DNA of 64,000 bases from JACCSI01 sp035575715 (GCA_035575715.1 DATLXN010000040.1:78071-142070), one strand, 5' to 3'. Numbered from the stretch's first letter, positions 7,179 through 17,414 are shown. Notes: a model not told the origin generated them from the letters alone. Made by a program: numbers and translations.

Positions 7179-9380
7179 ATGACTTACCGCCTGTTGTGCA
7201 TCCTTCTTGTCGTCACGGCTCCGGCGGCCGCACAAACGCGTCCCACGGCGTCTGCCGTCGCCGTCGCCGAGGGGCCCGTGCTCGACGGCGACGTCCTCAA
7301 CGACAAGGCATGGAGCAGCGGCCCGGTGATCAACGGGTTTTTGCAGGAGCAGCCTGACGAGGGCCAGGCGGCATCCGAGAACACCGAAGTACGGATGGTG
7401 TTCACCCGCGACACGCTCTACATCGGCGTGGTCTGTTTCGACCGCGAGCCGTCATCGATCATCGTGTCGGATTCGCGGCGCGATGCCGACCTCGATGACA
7501 CCGATAGCTTCCGGATGATTTTCGATACCTACTCGGATCGGCAAAACGGGTTTGTCTTCGGTACCAACCCGGCAGCGATCGAATATGACGGCCAGGTCAG
7601 CAATGAAGGCCAGGGCGGCGGCGGACTGAGGGGCAACCAGCAAGTGGGATCGGGCGGCGGGTTCAATCTGAACTGGGATGCGGCCTGGGAAGTGCGCACC
7701 AGGATCGACGAGCGGGGCTGGACGGCGGAATTCGCGATTCCGTTTCGGACCCTGCGGTTCCCGTCCGGTGCCAGCCAGACCTGGGGTGTCAACTTTCAGC
7801 GGAATATCCGGCGGCGGAACGAGCGTACCTACTGGGCGCCGATCCCACGCCAATACAACTTGTACCGCCTGTCGCTGGCCGGCAGCGTCGCCGGGATCCA
7901 GACGCCAACGATCCGTAACTTCAAAATTACGCCGTACGCGCTTGGCAACGTGGTGTCGTCGGGCGTCCGTCCGGTCGACCGCGATGTGCTCGGCGACGTC
8001 GGCGCGGACTTCAAATACAACCTGACCCCGAGCCTGACGCTGGATGCGACGATCAACACCGACTTCGCACAGGTCGAGGTCGATGATCAGCAGGTCAACC
8101 TCGATCGGTTCTCGCTGTTCTTTCCGGAGAAGCGCCCGTTCTTCCTCGAGAACGCGGGGTTCTTTTCGGTCGGCAACCCCGGCGAAATTGATTTGTTTTT
8201 CAGTCGCCGCATCGGCATCGGCGCCACTGGCGAATCGATCCCGATCATGGGCGGTGGCCGGGTGTCGGGCAAGGTCGCCGGGTTTAGCGTCGGCTTGCTC
8301 AATATGCAGACCGATGACTATCAGGACCGCTTACCGAGCAATAACTTCAGCGTCGTGCGGGTCAGCCGCGATCTGCCGAACCGCTCGGCGATCGGGGGCA
8401 TCGTCGTCAATCGGCAGGGCACCGGCGACCTGTCGCCGTCGCGCAATCGCAATGGCACGTATGCGCTGGACGGCAAGCTCGGCGTCGGACAGAACACCGT
8501 GCTGTCAAGTTTCGTGGCGCGGACCGACACGCCCGGTGTGACGAGCGACGATTACGCGTTCAACGTGAGGTCGCGGACCAACAAACCCCGTTTCGATGTT
8601 GAGCTGGGCTACCAGGAAGTCGGCGACCGTTTCAATCCCGAAGTGGGCTTTCTGAGTCGGCGTGGCTATCGCAAGCCGGATGCGCGCGTGATGACGCGCT
8701 TCCGCCCAAAGGATTTCCTGTCGCTCCAGGAGGTCCGACCGCATGCGAGCTACCGGGGCTTCTGGGGGCACGACGGCTTTCAGGAAACCGGCTACATGCA
8801 CATCGACAATCACTGGCAGTTCCGGAACGCCTACGAAGTGCATAGCGGCATGAACCTGACGCTCGAAGGCGTGCGTACGCCGTTCGAGATCTATCCGGGG
8901 GTAGTCGTGCCAGCCGGCACCTACGATCACGCGGAAGCGCAAATCGTGCTGATGACCAATCAAGGCGCGCCGGTCAGCCTCAACCTGCAGACCTTTGTCG
9001 GTGGCTTTTTCGGCGGCAGCCGAGTCACCCTGAACCCGACGCTGCGCATGCGGCTCGGCGAGACGCTGACGACGGAGGTCTCCTTCCAACGGAATGATGT
9101 CGATCTGCCGCGCGGCGACTTTGTCACCAACCTGGTGCGCACGCGCGTGTCCTACTCGTTTAATCCGCGGACGTTTGTCCAGGGTCTGGTCCAGTACAAC
9201 GATCGCGCCGACTTGTGGTCGATGAACATGCGCTTCGGCTGGCTGCAAGCGGCGAACACCGGTTTGTTCATTGTCTACACCGATACCCACGGCCTCTACG
9301 ACCTGTTTCCCAATCGCCCGGAGCGCACCGATCGCAGCCTGACGATCAAGTTCAGCCGCATGTTCGACGTGTTGCGGTGA
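7179..9380 (+). CDS. DUF5916 outer-membrane-type protein with N-terminal CBM9-like domain
   Basis: A 733-residue exported protein. A signal peptide (MTYRLLCILLVVTAPAAAQ) is followed by a carbohydrate-binding family-9-like beta-sandwich (about residues 25-220; EGPVLDGDVLNDKAWSSG, TEVRMVFTRDTLYIGV, DTDSFRMIFDTY). The rest is the DUF5916 region, rich in alternating aromatic strands (LFFPEKRPFFLENAGFF about residue 310), ending in amphipathic strands and a final Phe/Arg-rich strand. This looks like a beta-barrel. The family is abundant in Acidobacteria and Bacteroidetes; its function is not established. The GTGA overlap at its end couples it to the next hydrolase gene. Confidence 0.85.
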   Translation: MTYRLLCILLVVTAPAAAQTRPTASAVAVAEGPVLDGDVLNDKAWSSGPVINGFLQEQPDEGQAASENTEVRMVFTRDTLYIGVVCFDREPSSIIVSDSRRDADLDDTDSFRMIFDTYSDRQNGFVFGTNPAAIEYDGQVSNEGQGGGGLRGNQQVGSGGGFNLNWDAAWEVRTRIDERGWTAEFAIPFRTLRFPSGASQTWGVNFQRNIRRRNERTYWAPIPRQYNLYRLSLAGSVAGIQTPTIRNFKITPYALGNVVSSGVRPVDRDVLGDVGADFKYNLTPSLTLDATINTDFAQVEVDDQQVNLDRFSLFFPEKRPFFLENAGFFSVGNPGEIDLFFSRRIGIGATGESIPIMGGGRVSGKVAGFSVGLLNMQTDDYQDRLPSNNFSVVRVSRDLPNRSAIGGIVVNRQGTGDLSPSRNRNGTYALDGKLGVGQNTVLSSFVARTDTPGVTSDDYAFNVRSRTNKPRFDVELGYQEVGDRFNPEVGFLSRRGYRKPDARVMTRFRPKDFLSLQEVRPHASYRGFWGHDGFQETGYMHIDNHWQFRNAYEVHSGMNLTLEGVRTPFEIYPGVVVPAGTYDHAEAQIVLMTNQGAPVSLNLQTFVGGFFGGSRVTLNPTLRMRLGETLTTEVSFQRNDVDLPRGDFVTNLVRTRVSYSFNPRTFVQGLVQYNDRADLWSMNMRFGWLQAANTGLFIVYTDTHGLYDLFPNRPERTDRSLTIKFSRMFDVLR

Positions 9381-10027
9381 CGGTGCACCAGATCGCCACG
9401 CCGTCCCACGGCCGTTACCTGGTCGATCAGCCGGCTGCGCCCGGCCCGTTCCCGATGCTCGTCGGCTTCCACGGCTATGCCCAACCTGCGGAGCGCATGC
9501 TCGACGAACTCGTGAAGATCCGCGGTCCGCGGCAGTGGCTGCTGGTCAGCGTGCAGGCCCTCAACCGTTTCTACAATCGCGCCAACGATGTTGTCGCGAA
9601 CTGGATGACCCGACAAGATCGCGATCTCGCGATCGCGGATAACCTCGCGTACGTCGAGGCGGTGATCGCCGCAGTGCGACGCGACCACCCGACGACTGAC
9701 ACGATTGTCTACGCCGGCTTCTCGCAAGGCGTAGCGATGGCCTATCGCGCCACCGCCTTCGTGCGGTCACCCTCCGCGAGCGGCGCGATCCTGCTGGCCG
9801 GTGACGTGCCTCCAGATGTCGCGCCGCACCTGGCCGCGCTGCCGCCGTTGCTTATCGGCCGAGGCACCGCGGATGAGTGGTACACCGAGACGAAGGCCGC
9901 GGCCGACGCGACGGTGTTTCACCAGACCGGCGTCCAACCAACCGTGCACGTCTTCGAAGGCGGGCACGTGTGGGACCCGTCCTTCACCGCGCGAGCCGGC
10001 ACCTTCCTGGACACGATGAACCGCTAG
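9377..10027 (+). CDS. Alpha/beta-hydrolase, phospholipase/carboxylesterase type
   Basis: A 216-residue serine hydrolase. LVGFHGYAQPAERML (about residue 30) is the oxyanion block, YAGFSQGVAMAYRA (about 115) the nucleophile elbow with Ser in GFSQG, RGTADEWYT (about 165) the Asp region, and FEGGHVWDPSF (about 198) the His. These match the YpfH/phospholipase-carboxylesterase family. There is no signal peptide. The GTG start at 9377 overlaps the DUF5916 stop (GTGA), so the two proteins are probably made together. The in-frame extension upstream lies inside the DUF5916 gene and is ignored. Confidence 0.82.
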   Translation: MTVHQIATPSHGRYLVDQPAAPGPFPMLVGFHGYAQPAERMLDELVKIRGPRQWLLVSVQALNRFYNRANDVVANWMTRQDRDLAIADNLAYVEAVIAAVRRDHPTTDTIVYAGFSQGVAMAYRATAFVRSPSASGAILLAGDVPPDVAPHLAALPPLLIGRGTADEWYTETKAAADATVFHQTGVQPTVHVFEGGHVWDPSFTARAGTFLDTMNR

Positions 10028-10035
10028 CGAGCGCC

Positions 10036-10055
10036 CCCCGTCTAACCGCACGGGG
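10036..10055 (+). terminator. Hairpin after the carboxylesterase gene
   Basis: CCCCGT and ACGGGG form a 6-bp stem with an 8-nt loop, followed by TTTG. It lies between the hydrolase stop and the permease GTG start (7 bp from it). It could be a weak terminator or fold over the permease translation start. Confidence 0.35.
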
Positions 10056-10061
10056 TTTGAT

Positions 10062-12497
10062 GTGCACACACTTGTCCAGGACCTGCGCCACGCGTGGCGC
10101 TCGCTGATTCATACCCCGACCTTAACCCTCGCCGCCGTTCTCTCGCTGGGCTTGGGCATTGGTGCGAACACGACCGTCTTCACCTGGGTGCAGTCGGTGC
10201 TGTTGCGACCGATCCCCGGTGCCCAGGACCCGTCGACGCTCTACGCGACGACGCTCGAGACGCGAGAGGGCAGTGACCGGTCCTGGTCGTATCCGAATTA
10301 TCGTGACCTGCGCGATCGCGCGTCGCTCGTCGACCTGTTCGCGCAACGTGACGTGCCGATGAGCGTCTCGGTCGATGGCCGCGCCGAGCGGGCCTATGGC
10401 GCGCTCGTCACCGGGAATTATTTCCAGGTCATCGGGGTGCAGCCCCTCGTCGGTCGATTGCTCTCACCGCAGGACGATCACACCCCTGGTGCGCATCCAG
10501 TCATCGTCTTGAGCCACGCCTATTGGCAACGTCGCTTCGGCGGCACGCCCGATATCGTCGGGCGGCAAGTCACCATCAACAACACGCCGATGACGGTGAT
10601 TGGTGTCGCCGCTGCACCATTTGTCGGCACCTCGCTCGGCTTATCGGCCGCCGCGTGGGTGCCGATGGCCATGCAGCCGCAGCTGATGGGCAGCACCCGG
10701 CTCGACAACCGTGGCAATGGATGGATGCAGACGTTTGCCCGACTCAAACCCGGCGTCGCGCGCGAACAGGCGCAAGCCGAACTCGCGGCAATCATCGCGC
10801 AACTCGGCCAGGCGCACCCGGATGTCGTCGGCGGGTTCCAGATCGATGTCGTGCGTGCGTGGGAAGCGAACTTCGGGGCGTCGTCGCAGCTGGCGCCGAT
10901 CCTGGCGGTGCTCGCGGTCGTCGTCGCCCTGGTGTTGCTCATCGCCTGCGCCAACGCCGCCAGTTTGCTGCTGTCGCGCGCGGTCGGGCGTCGCCGGGAA
11001 GTGGCCATTCGGTTATCGCTCGGCGCCAATCGCAGCCGCTTAGTGCGCCAGTTGTTGTCAGAGGCGATGCTGGTGTCACTCGTAGCCGGCAGCGTAGGCG
11101 TGCTCCTGGCCTACTGGACGTCCGATGTGCTGATGGCATTCGCGCCGCCTACAGACATGCCCATTAGTTTTGGTCTCGGCGTCGATGCGACGACGGTGGG
11201 GTATGCCGCGGTCGTTTCGCTGGTGACCGGCGTGTTGTTTGGGTTGGCGCCGGCGTGGCAAGTGTCGCGCCCTGACACGGCCCATGCCCTGAAAGAGGAA
11301 GCCGGGCGAGGGAGCAGCGGCGGGCGGACGAGTCATCGCCTGCGCAGCACGCTCGTCGTTGCGCAAATCGCGGTGTGCCTGGTCCTGCTCATCGGCGCCG
11401 GTTTGTTCATGCGGTCGTTGCAGGCGGCCTACGATCTTCAACCGGGTTTTGATCCCGACGGCTTGCTTGTCGCGTCGGTTGATCTGTTCCCCAACGGCTA
11501 CACCCCGGCGACCGGTCGCCAGTTCCATCATCGCCTGACCGAAGCCATCGCTGCGCTGCCGGGCGTGCAGAGCGTTGCGTTGGGACGTCAGGTGCCGCTC
11601 GGCTTGGCCGGCAATAGCTCAATGGGCGTGACCGTCGAAGGGTATGTCCCGCGCGAGAACGAAGAGGTCAACATCGGCTACAACGCGGTCGGCCCACGAT
11701 ATTTCGAGACGATGAAGATCCCGATGGCGCGCGGACGCGAGTTCGCGACCCAGGACACGGAACAGTCCCCGAGGGTGGTGATCGTGAACGAGACCATGGC
11801 GGCGCGCTACTGGCCTGGTCGCGAGGCGATTGGTGGCCGCCTCCGTCTGGGCACGGAGATGTATCAAGTCATCGGCGTCGCGAAGAACATCAACTATGCG
11901 CGACTTGCCGAAGGGCCGCAGACGCACATCTACTTGGCGCTCGAACAGAACTACATCAGTAACGTGGTGCTCCACGTCCGAACCGATGCGGAGCCGGTAT
12001 CCGCCTTGGCGACCGTGCGCGACACGGTACGCCGCCTCGACACCAACTTGCCGCTCTTCGATGCGCGCTCTGCGAACGAACACATGGTGGCGGCATTCTT
12101 TGCGCAAAAGATGGGGGCGAACTTGCTCGGGGCGATGGCGGTGCTCGCGGTCATCCTCTCAGCCGTCGGTCTTTACGGCGTCATTGCGTATGCGGTCAGC
12201 CAACGCACTCACGAAATGGGGATCCGTCTGGCGCTCGGCGCGGCGCCCGCGGATTTATTGATGATGGTGTTGCGGCAAGGTCTGCTGTTGACCGGGGTCG
12301 GCTTAGCGATCGGGTTGGTGCTGGCGTTTGTCGCGACCGGCTTCATGCGGTCGCTGCTACCCGGCATCGCCCCGCGGGATCCGATCACCTTCATCGGCGT
12401 GCCGCTGCTGCTGACCGCGATCGCGACGGTCGCGGCGCTGATTCCCGCGCGTCGCGCGAGCAGCGTCGACCCGTTGGTGGCGCTGCGCTACGAGTAA
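10062..12497 (+). CDS. ABC transporter permease, MacB/FtsX (ADOP) type 1
   Basis: An 811-residue permease of the acidobacterial duplicated-orphaned-permease kind. It has an N-terminal DLRHAWRSLIHTPTLT amphipathic lead, TM1 (about 20-45), a large periplasmic MacB_PCD domain (about 50-260), three TM segments with an FtsX domain (about 275-400), then a second periplasmic domain and FtsX domain (about 430-811), ending in PARRASSVDPLVALRYE. MacB-like permeases work mechanotransmissively with a separate ATPase, but no ATPase is encoded next to it. The GTG at 10062 was used; an ATG at 10060 is out of frame. The substrate is unknown. Confidence 0.88.
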   Translation: MHTLVQDLRHAWRSLIHTPTLTLAAVLSLGLGIGANTTVFTWVQSVLLRPIPGAQDPSTLYATTLETREGSDRSWSYPNYRDLRDRASLVDLFAQRDVPMSVSVDGRAERAYGALVTGNYFQVIGVQPLVGRLLSPQDDHTPGAHPVIVLSHAYWQRRFGGTPDIVGRQVTINNTPMTVIGVAAAPFVGTSLGLSAAAWVPMAMQPQLMGSTRLDNRGNGWMQTFARLKPGVAREQAQAELAAIIAQLGQAHPDVVGGFQIDVVRAWEANFGASSQLAPILAVLAVVVALVLLIACANAASLLLSRAVGRRREVAIRLSLGANRSRLVRQLLSEAMLVSLVAGSVGVLLAYWTSDVLMAFAPPTDMPISFGLGVDATTVGYAAVVSLVTGVLFGLAPAWQVSRPDTAHALKEEAGRGSSGGRTSHRLRSTLVVAQIAVCLVLLIGAGLFMRSLQAAYDLQPGFDPDGLLVASVDLFPNGYTPATGRQFHHRLTEAIAALPGVQSVALGRQVPLGLAGNSSMGVTVEGYVPRENEEVNIGYNAVGPRYFETMKIPMARGREFATQDTEQSPRVVIVNETMAARYWPGREAIGGRLRLGTEMYQVIGVAKNINYARLAEGPQTHIYLALEQNYISNVVLHVRTDAEPVSALATVRDTVRRLDTNLPLFDARSANEHMVAAFFAQKMGANLLGAMAVLAVILSAVGLYGVIAYAVSQRTHEMGIRLALGAAPADLLMMVLRQGLLLTGVGLAIGLVLAFVATGFMRSLLPGIAPRDPITFIGVPLLLTAIATVAALIPARRASSVDPLVALRYE

Positions 12498-12538
12498 ACG
12501 ACCGACGACCGACGCCAAGTAGATAAGCCACAGAGCCG

Positions 12539-13522
12539 CTAAGCCTTGTTGCGTAATCGCTTAGCCAATTCCACGACTGTCAACGGCGACGAACCCTCCG
12601 CCTTGTTGTTCACCAGAATGTAAATTTTGCGCCCCCGCGCCAGCGTTCGACGCGCGAGCTGTTCGACTTGCCGTCGCATCGCCTCGTCGGGCGCGATGAT
12701 CCGGTTAAACGGCCGGAAGGCTTCCCGTTGGTCCTCGTACCAGGTGCCCGGCTTGAGCAGCAGTCGCACCACGCTGAACGGCAGGTCCTCCGGCGGGACC
12801 ACGTCGGCCTGGTCGCCGGGCATCGGCATCGCGCTCCAGTAGTTGTAGGTGTGGGCGACGCCGTGCGCGGCGAGCAGTTGACGGTAGTCCTCGGTCAGCA
12901 ACGTGCGGTCGCGCAGCTCGATTGCATAGTCAAACTGATCGGGGAGACCGCCGAGGAACGTGTCGAGGCGCTGGAGGAAGACGGCCGGATCGAGTCGCAT
13001 CCCGCGCGCGAACGGAGGAAATTCGAGAATGATCGGGCCGGTGTGCGCGGAGAAGGCCGCGGCCAATGGCTCCAGAAGATCGCTGGCTAGCCGATCGAGC
13101 GAAAGGAAATCCGGGTTCTGTTGCGGCGTGCTGCCGGAGTCACGCAGCGTAAAGGCGGTGACGCCGGCCGGGGCCTTGATGCAACAGCGGAAGCCGTCCG
13201 GCAACTGCGACGCGTAGGCCACGAGGTCAGGGATCGGCAGCGGCGCGTAATAGCTCCGGTCGATCCCGACGGTCGACAACAGCGGATGCCGTGCGTATTC
13301 GCGCAACCCCTCCTGTGCCAACTCGCTCTGGGGTCGGTTGTCGCTGTAGACGATTCCGGCCCAACCCGGGAAGCTCCACGAACTGGTGCCCAGATAGACG
13401 CCGGACGGCAGCGCCGCGGCGATCACAGCCGCCTCGGCGTAATGCGCCGCCAGGTCGACGCCTCGCGCCGGCGACCCGGCGCCGTCTTCGACCTCACCAA
13501 ACAACGACAGCTGATCGGACAC
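12539..13522 (-). CDS. DUF72 domain-containing protein
   Basis: A 327-residue protein with the TIM-barrel-like DUF72 domain. YLGTSSWSFPGWAGIVY (about residues 43-60) is the family start, followed by VGIDRSYYAPLP, the RCCIKAPAGVT strand, FDYAIELRDRTLL and a late YILVNNKAEGSSPLTVVELA. The biochemical function of the family is not established. The GTG start at 13522 has a TAGGAT box 7 nt upstream that overlaps the -10 box of divergent rsgA. The 41-bp gap to the permease gene holds two CGACCGA units and nothing else. Confidence 0.85.
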   Translation of the reverse strand: MSDQLSLFGEVEDGAGSPARGVDLAAHYAEAAVIAAALPSGVYLGTSSWSFPGWAGIVYSDNRPQSELAQEGLREYARHPLLSTVGIDRSYYAPLPIPDLVAYASQLPDGFRCCIKAPAGVTAFTLRDSGSTPQQNPDFLSLDRLASDLLEPLAAAFSAHTGPIILEFPPFARGMRLDPAVFLQRLDTFLGGLPDQFDYAIELRDRTLLTEDYRQLLAAHGVAHTYNYWSAMPMPGDQADVVPPEDLPFSVVRLLLKPGTWYEDQREAFRPFNRIIAPDEAMRRQVEQLARRTLARGRKIYILVNNKAEGSSPLTVVELAKRLRNKA

Positions 13523-13528
13523 GTGCTT

Positions 13529-13535
13529 TATCCTA
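13529..13535. promoter_or_regulatory. Overlapping back-to-back -10 boxes for rsgA and DUF72
   Basis: On the plus strand TATCCT (13529-13534) ends 8 nt before the rsgA ATG. On the minus strand TAGGAT (13535-13530) ends 7 nt before the DUF72 GTG. Only 20 bp separate the two start codons, so both transcripts would be leaderless and the two promoters would compete for the same 7 bp. Confidence 0.5.
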
Positions 13536-13542
13536 AGTTGAG

Positions 13543-14642
13543 ATGTCTGCGCTGCACGAACTTGGTTGGGACGACCGGTGGGCTTCGCTCTTTGCGCCGC
13601 TGGCCGAAGACGGTGTGGTGCCGGCGCGTGTCGCGATTGAATTCAACCATATCTTCAAGGTCATGACCGAGGACGGCGAGCTCCAGGCGCAACACTCGGG
13701 ACGCCTGCTGCACCGGGCGAGCGCCCGCAACGAATTGTGTGCGGTTGGCGACTGGGTCGCGGTACGCAAAACAGCAGGGGAGCAGACCGGGACGATCGAG
13801 GAGATCCTCACCAGGCGAAGCAAGTTTTCGCGAAAAGTGGCCGGCGATTTGACCGAGGAGCAAGTAGTCGCCGCAAATATCGACACCGTCTTCCTGGTGA
13901 TGGGATTGGATCGCGATTACAATCCGCGGCGACTGGAGCGGTATCTCCTGATGTCGTACGAAAGCGGCGCGAGTCCGGTGGTTCTTCTCAGCAAGGCCGA
14001 CTTGGTTTCAGACGTCGCCGGGCCAGTCGCGGAAATATCCGCCTTGGCGCCGGGCATTCCGGTCCACGCGATCACCGCCGTGGCGCGCGCGCTCGACGAC
14101 GGCAGCGTGGTCCAGCCCGACGTGTCGATGCTCGAGCCGTATCTCGGGGTCGGGCGGACCGGCGCCTTGCTCGGATCGTCCGGGGCGGGCAAGTCGACGC
14201 TGATCAATGCGCTCGCGGGCAACACCACGCTCAAGACGGCCGCGGTTCGCCCGAGTGACCAGCGCGGGCGGCACACCACGCGTCATCGCCAGTTGATCGT
14301 GCTTCCTGGGCGAGGCCTGTTGATCGATACGCCCGGGATGCGGGAACTGCAGCTGTGGGACATTACCGAATCGACCAAGGACACCTTCGAGGACATCGAA
14401 GCGCTGGGTGAGAATTGTCATTTCACGAACTGCCAGCATCGCGATGAGCCACGCTGCGCGGTCAAAGTGGCGGTCGACGAGGGGGCGCTGACCGCCGAAC
14501 GGCTCGCGAGCTACGTCAAGCTGCAGGAAGAAGGGCGAGCCCTCGATGCGCGGCGCGACGTCCGCGCGCAAATCGACGAGAAGCGCCGGTCAAAAACGAT
14601 CGGCAAGTCCCTGAAGCAGCTGTATAAGGATCGCGGTCGCGA

Positions 14643-14646
<4 letters not shown>
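13543..14646 (+). CDS. rsgA: Small ribosomal subunit biogenesis GTPase RsgA
   Basis: A 367-residue circularly permuted GTPase that checks late 30S maturation. An N-terminal OB-fold (about 30-110) is followed by the permuted GTPase domain: G4 LLSKADL (about 148), G1 GSSGAGKSTLINAL (about 210), a G2 region with RGRHTTRH, and G3 LIDTPGMREL (about 262). The C-terminal zinc finger is CHFTNCQHRDEPRC (about 292-305). The ATG at 13543 is supported by the -10 box 8 nt upstream. The stop overlaps the nitroreductase start (ATGA). Confidence 0.95.
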
Positions 14647-15308
<662 letters not shown>

Positions 15309-15415
15309 TGCTGGGCCAGTTGTCTTGAAGTGGATGGGAGCCAGGGCGACCTGCGAAACAGGCCGTCCGGCCCGCGAACACCACCTGTCCGCGGTGTGGC
15401 GATGATCGGCTGCGT

Positions 15416-16750
15416 TTACGGCGTGCGTTCGAGTTCGCCGGGAATCACCCGCGCGTTAGGGAAGGTCGCCAGCAGCGACTGATGAACCGCCGCGGCTTGC
15501 TCGCGCGTGGCGAACCGACCAACCAACAGCCGGCGGCGCACCCCGGTGGCCAACGGCAAGTCGACGGCATAGACCGCGAGCTTGTTCGCGCGCAGCGTGT
15601 TCTCGACCGCGGTCGCCTGTCGCGGCGTGTCGTAGGTCCCGACGACGATCGAGAAGGCGCCGTTCGCCAGCGGCGGAGGGGTCAACGGGGTGAGTGAGTC
15701 GGGTGCCGGGACCGCCGTTGCGCCAGGCATGATCGCCGGCTGCGGCGCGCGTACGTCGAGCGGGGCGACGTCGTCAAGAAGTCGCAACGGATTCCCGACG
15801 GTGCGCGAGACCAACCAGACCAACGCGATGAGCACCACGACCGCGAGAATCGCCGCCAGGCGGCCCCACCGTCCGGTCGCCCGACGAACGGCGTCGCGAC
15901 GCTGCACGTGACGCGGGACGGTGAGCCCGAGAGACGTCGCCGCCTCCATGATGAAAACGTCGCTGATGATGGCTGTCCGGGCCACCGAGGCGGCCATCAA
16001 CGCACGGTCGCACATCAAGTTGATCATCCGCGGCACGCCACTGGTGATCGCATGAACGATATCGACGGCGCGTGGTGAAAACGTCACGGCAGTCGCCCCT
16101 CGTGCGACCCACAGCCGGTGGGTAATGTACGCCTCGACCTCTTCGCGGTTCAGTGGCTTCAGCAGGCAGCGAATCGAGATCCGCTGGTCGAGTTGCCGCA
16201 GCTTGGCGTCGTGCAGCGCGTCGAGCAGGTTCAACTGGCCCACCAGCACGATCTGCAACAGTTTTTGCTCGTTGGTCTCGAGGTTCGACAGAATCCGAAT
16301 TTCTTCGAGGACCTCCGTCGACAGGTGCTGGGCCTCGTCGATGATCAGCACGGCGGACCCGTGCAGCGGCACCAACGACAGCAGGAAGTCGTGCAGTGTG
16401 CGGATCAGTTCGTGTTTGCTGGCCGTCGCCAGCCGTCCGGTGCGCAAAGCGTCGCGCGACACCACACCGTAACTGAGCAGCACTTCGCGCAGAAGCTCTT
16501 CGACGGACAGGAAGGGATTGAGAATCAGCGCGGTAAACGTGGTCTGATCGAATTGCTCCAGAACGGTACGGCAGAGGGTTGTTTTCCCGGTGCCGATGTC
16601 ACCGGTCAGGACGATGAACCCCTCCTTGCGACGGATCGCCTGCCACACTTGTTGGAGGGCAACGTCGTGTGATTCGCTGCGGTAGAGGAAGCGCGGATCC
16701 GGGGTCAGGCTGAACGGGGGCTGGACGAATCCGTAGTATTCCTCGTACAT
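15416..16750 (-). CDS. ExeA-type AAA ATPase with transmembrane segment and SPOR domain
   Basis: A 444-residue protein. The N-terminal MYEEYYGFVQPPFSLTPDPR is the ExeA/GspA signature. Walker A is GDIGTGKTTL (50-59) and Walker B AVLIIDEAQHLS (about 135). A sensor region RILSNLETNEQKLLQIVLVGQ follows, then one TM segment (about 295-315), a Pro-rich periplasmic linker, and a C-terminal SPOR domain (about 365-444, FSIVVGTYDTPRQA). ExeA with ExeB helps the type II secretin cross or assemble through peptidoglycan; SPOR binds denuded glycan strands. Here the usual ExeB-like parts are fused. It lies 3 bp behind the small HExxH protein gene. Confidence 0.88.
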   Translation of the reverse strand: MYEEYYGFVQPPFSLTPDPRFLYRSESHDVALQQVWQAIRRKEGFIVLTGDIGTGKTTLCRTVLEQFDQTTFTALILNPFLSVEELLREVLLSYGVVSRDALRTGRLATASKHELIRTLHDFLLSLVPLHGSAVLIIDEAQHLSTEVLEEIRILSNLETNEQKLLQIVLVGQLNLLDALHDAKLRQLDQRISIRCLLKPLNREEVEAYITHRLWVARGATAVTFSPRAVDIVHAITSGVPRMINLMCDRALMAASVARTAIISDVFIMEAATSLGLTVPRHVQRRDAVRRATGRWGRLAAILAVVVLIALVWLVSRTVGNPLRLLDDVAPLDVRAPQPAIMPGATAVPAPDSLTPLTPPPLANGAFSIVVGTYDTPRQATAVENTLRANKLAVYAVDLPLATGVRRRLLVGRFATREQAAAVHQSLLATFPNARVIPGELERTP

Positions 16751-16753
16751 GCG

Positions 16754-17377
16754 TCAGGGGGGAAGCATACCGCGCGCACGCCGATAGACGATGTGCCACT
16801 CGGCCGGATCTAGCCCCTGTATCGATTCGGCCACACGAGTGCCACGTGACCCTAACAGCTCGCGCCGCACCTCGTCGCCGACCCGGCGTGCGGCAAGGGT
16901 GTCCCAGCCGTTGGTATGCCCCGGCATGCTGATGCCGTGCTGCCGGTAATGCGCGGCCAGTGAAGCGGCGTCGACGATCGACGGCTGCTCGGCAATCTCG
17001 ACCGCATGCTGGAGCTCATGACCCAGTGCCGCCACGGCGGCGTCGCCACTCAGCTGCGGGTGGAGCGAGACGCGAACGTAACGAAACTCCCTGCTCGCGG
17101 CCATCCAATTGAGGCGGCCTGCGAGCCGGCTGTCGAGCCACGGTTGCATCTGCAAATAGACGATGACGTCTTTCTTCTCGAGGCGTTCGACGAGTGTGCG
17201 CACCGTGTCGGACCGTTGCAGGCCGTCGAGGACGACAGCAGTCGCGCGGCTATCGTAAGGGCGGAGCCGCGGTCCGCCCTCGTTGGGGCTGGCCGACGGG
17301 GTGCGTGCGGGTCCGGCACCAAGCACGACAGGTGACATCATGATGAGCAGGAGGAGCGACAGGCACAGCTTGAACAT
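16754..17377 (-). CDS. Small secreted protein with HELQH zinc-protease-like motif
   Basis: A 207-residue exported protein. A signal peptide (MFKLCLSLLLLIMMSPVVLGA) precedes a mature domain with strands such as DVIVYLQMQPWL. The motif ALGHELQHAVEIAE (about residue 115) is an HExxH zinc site with a downstream acidic helix. There is no other protease signature, and I cannot place the family. It starts a two-gene operon with the ExeA-SPOR ATPase (3 bp apart), which suggests a periplasmic, envelope-linked role. The SD (GGAG) lies inside a small hairpin that reaches the ATG. Confidence 0.75.
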   Translation of the reverse strand: MFKLCLSLLLLIMMSPVVLGAGPARTPSASPNEGGPRLRPYDSRATAVVLDGLQRSDTVRTLVERLEKKDVIVYLQMQPWLDSRLAGRLNWMAASREFRYVRVSLHPQLSGDAAVAALGHELQHAVEIAEQPSIVDAASLAAHYRQHGISMPGHTNGWDTLAARRVGDEVRRELLGSRGTRVAESIQGLDPAEWHIVYRRARGMLPP

Positions 17378-17392
17378 GGCGGTTTCTCCGCC
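17378..17392 (-). promoter_or_regulatory. Hairpin sequestering the ribosome-binding site of gene 16754-17377
   Basis: On the minus strand GGCGG and CCGCC pair with a 5-nt AGAAA loop. The SD sequence GGAG sits at the stem-loop junction and the 3' arm ends directly at the ATG. This would hide the start site unless the stem is opened. Confidence 0.4.
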
Positions 17393-17414
17393 TGGTCAGC
17401 TCAGCACCATCGAA

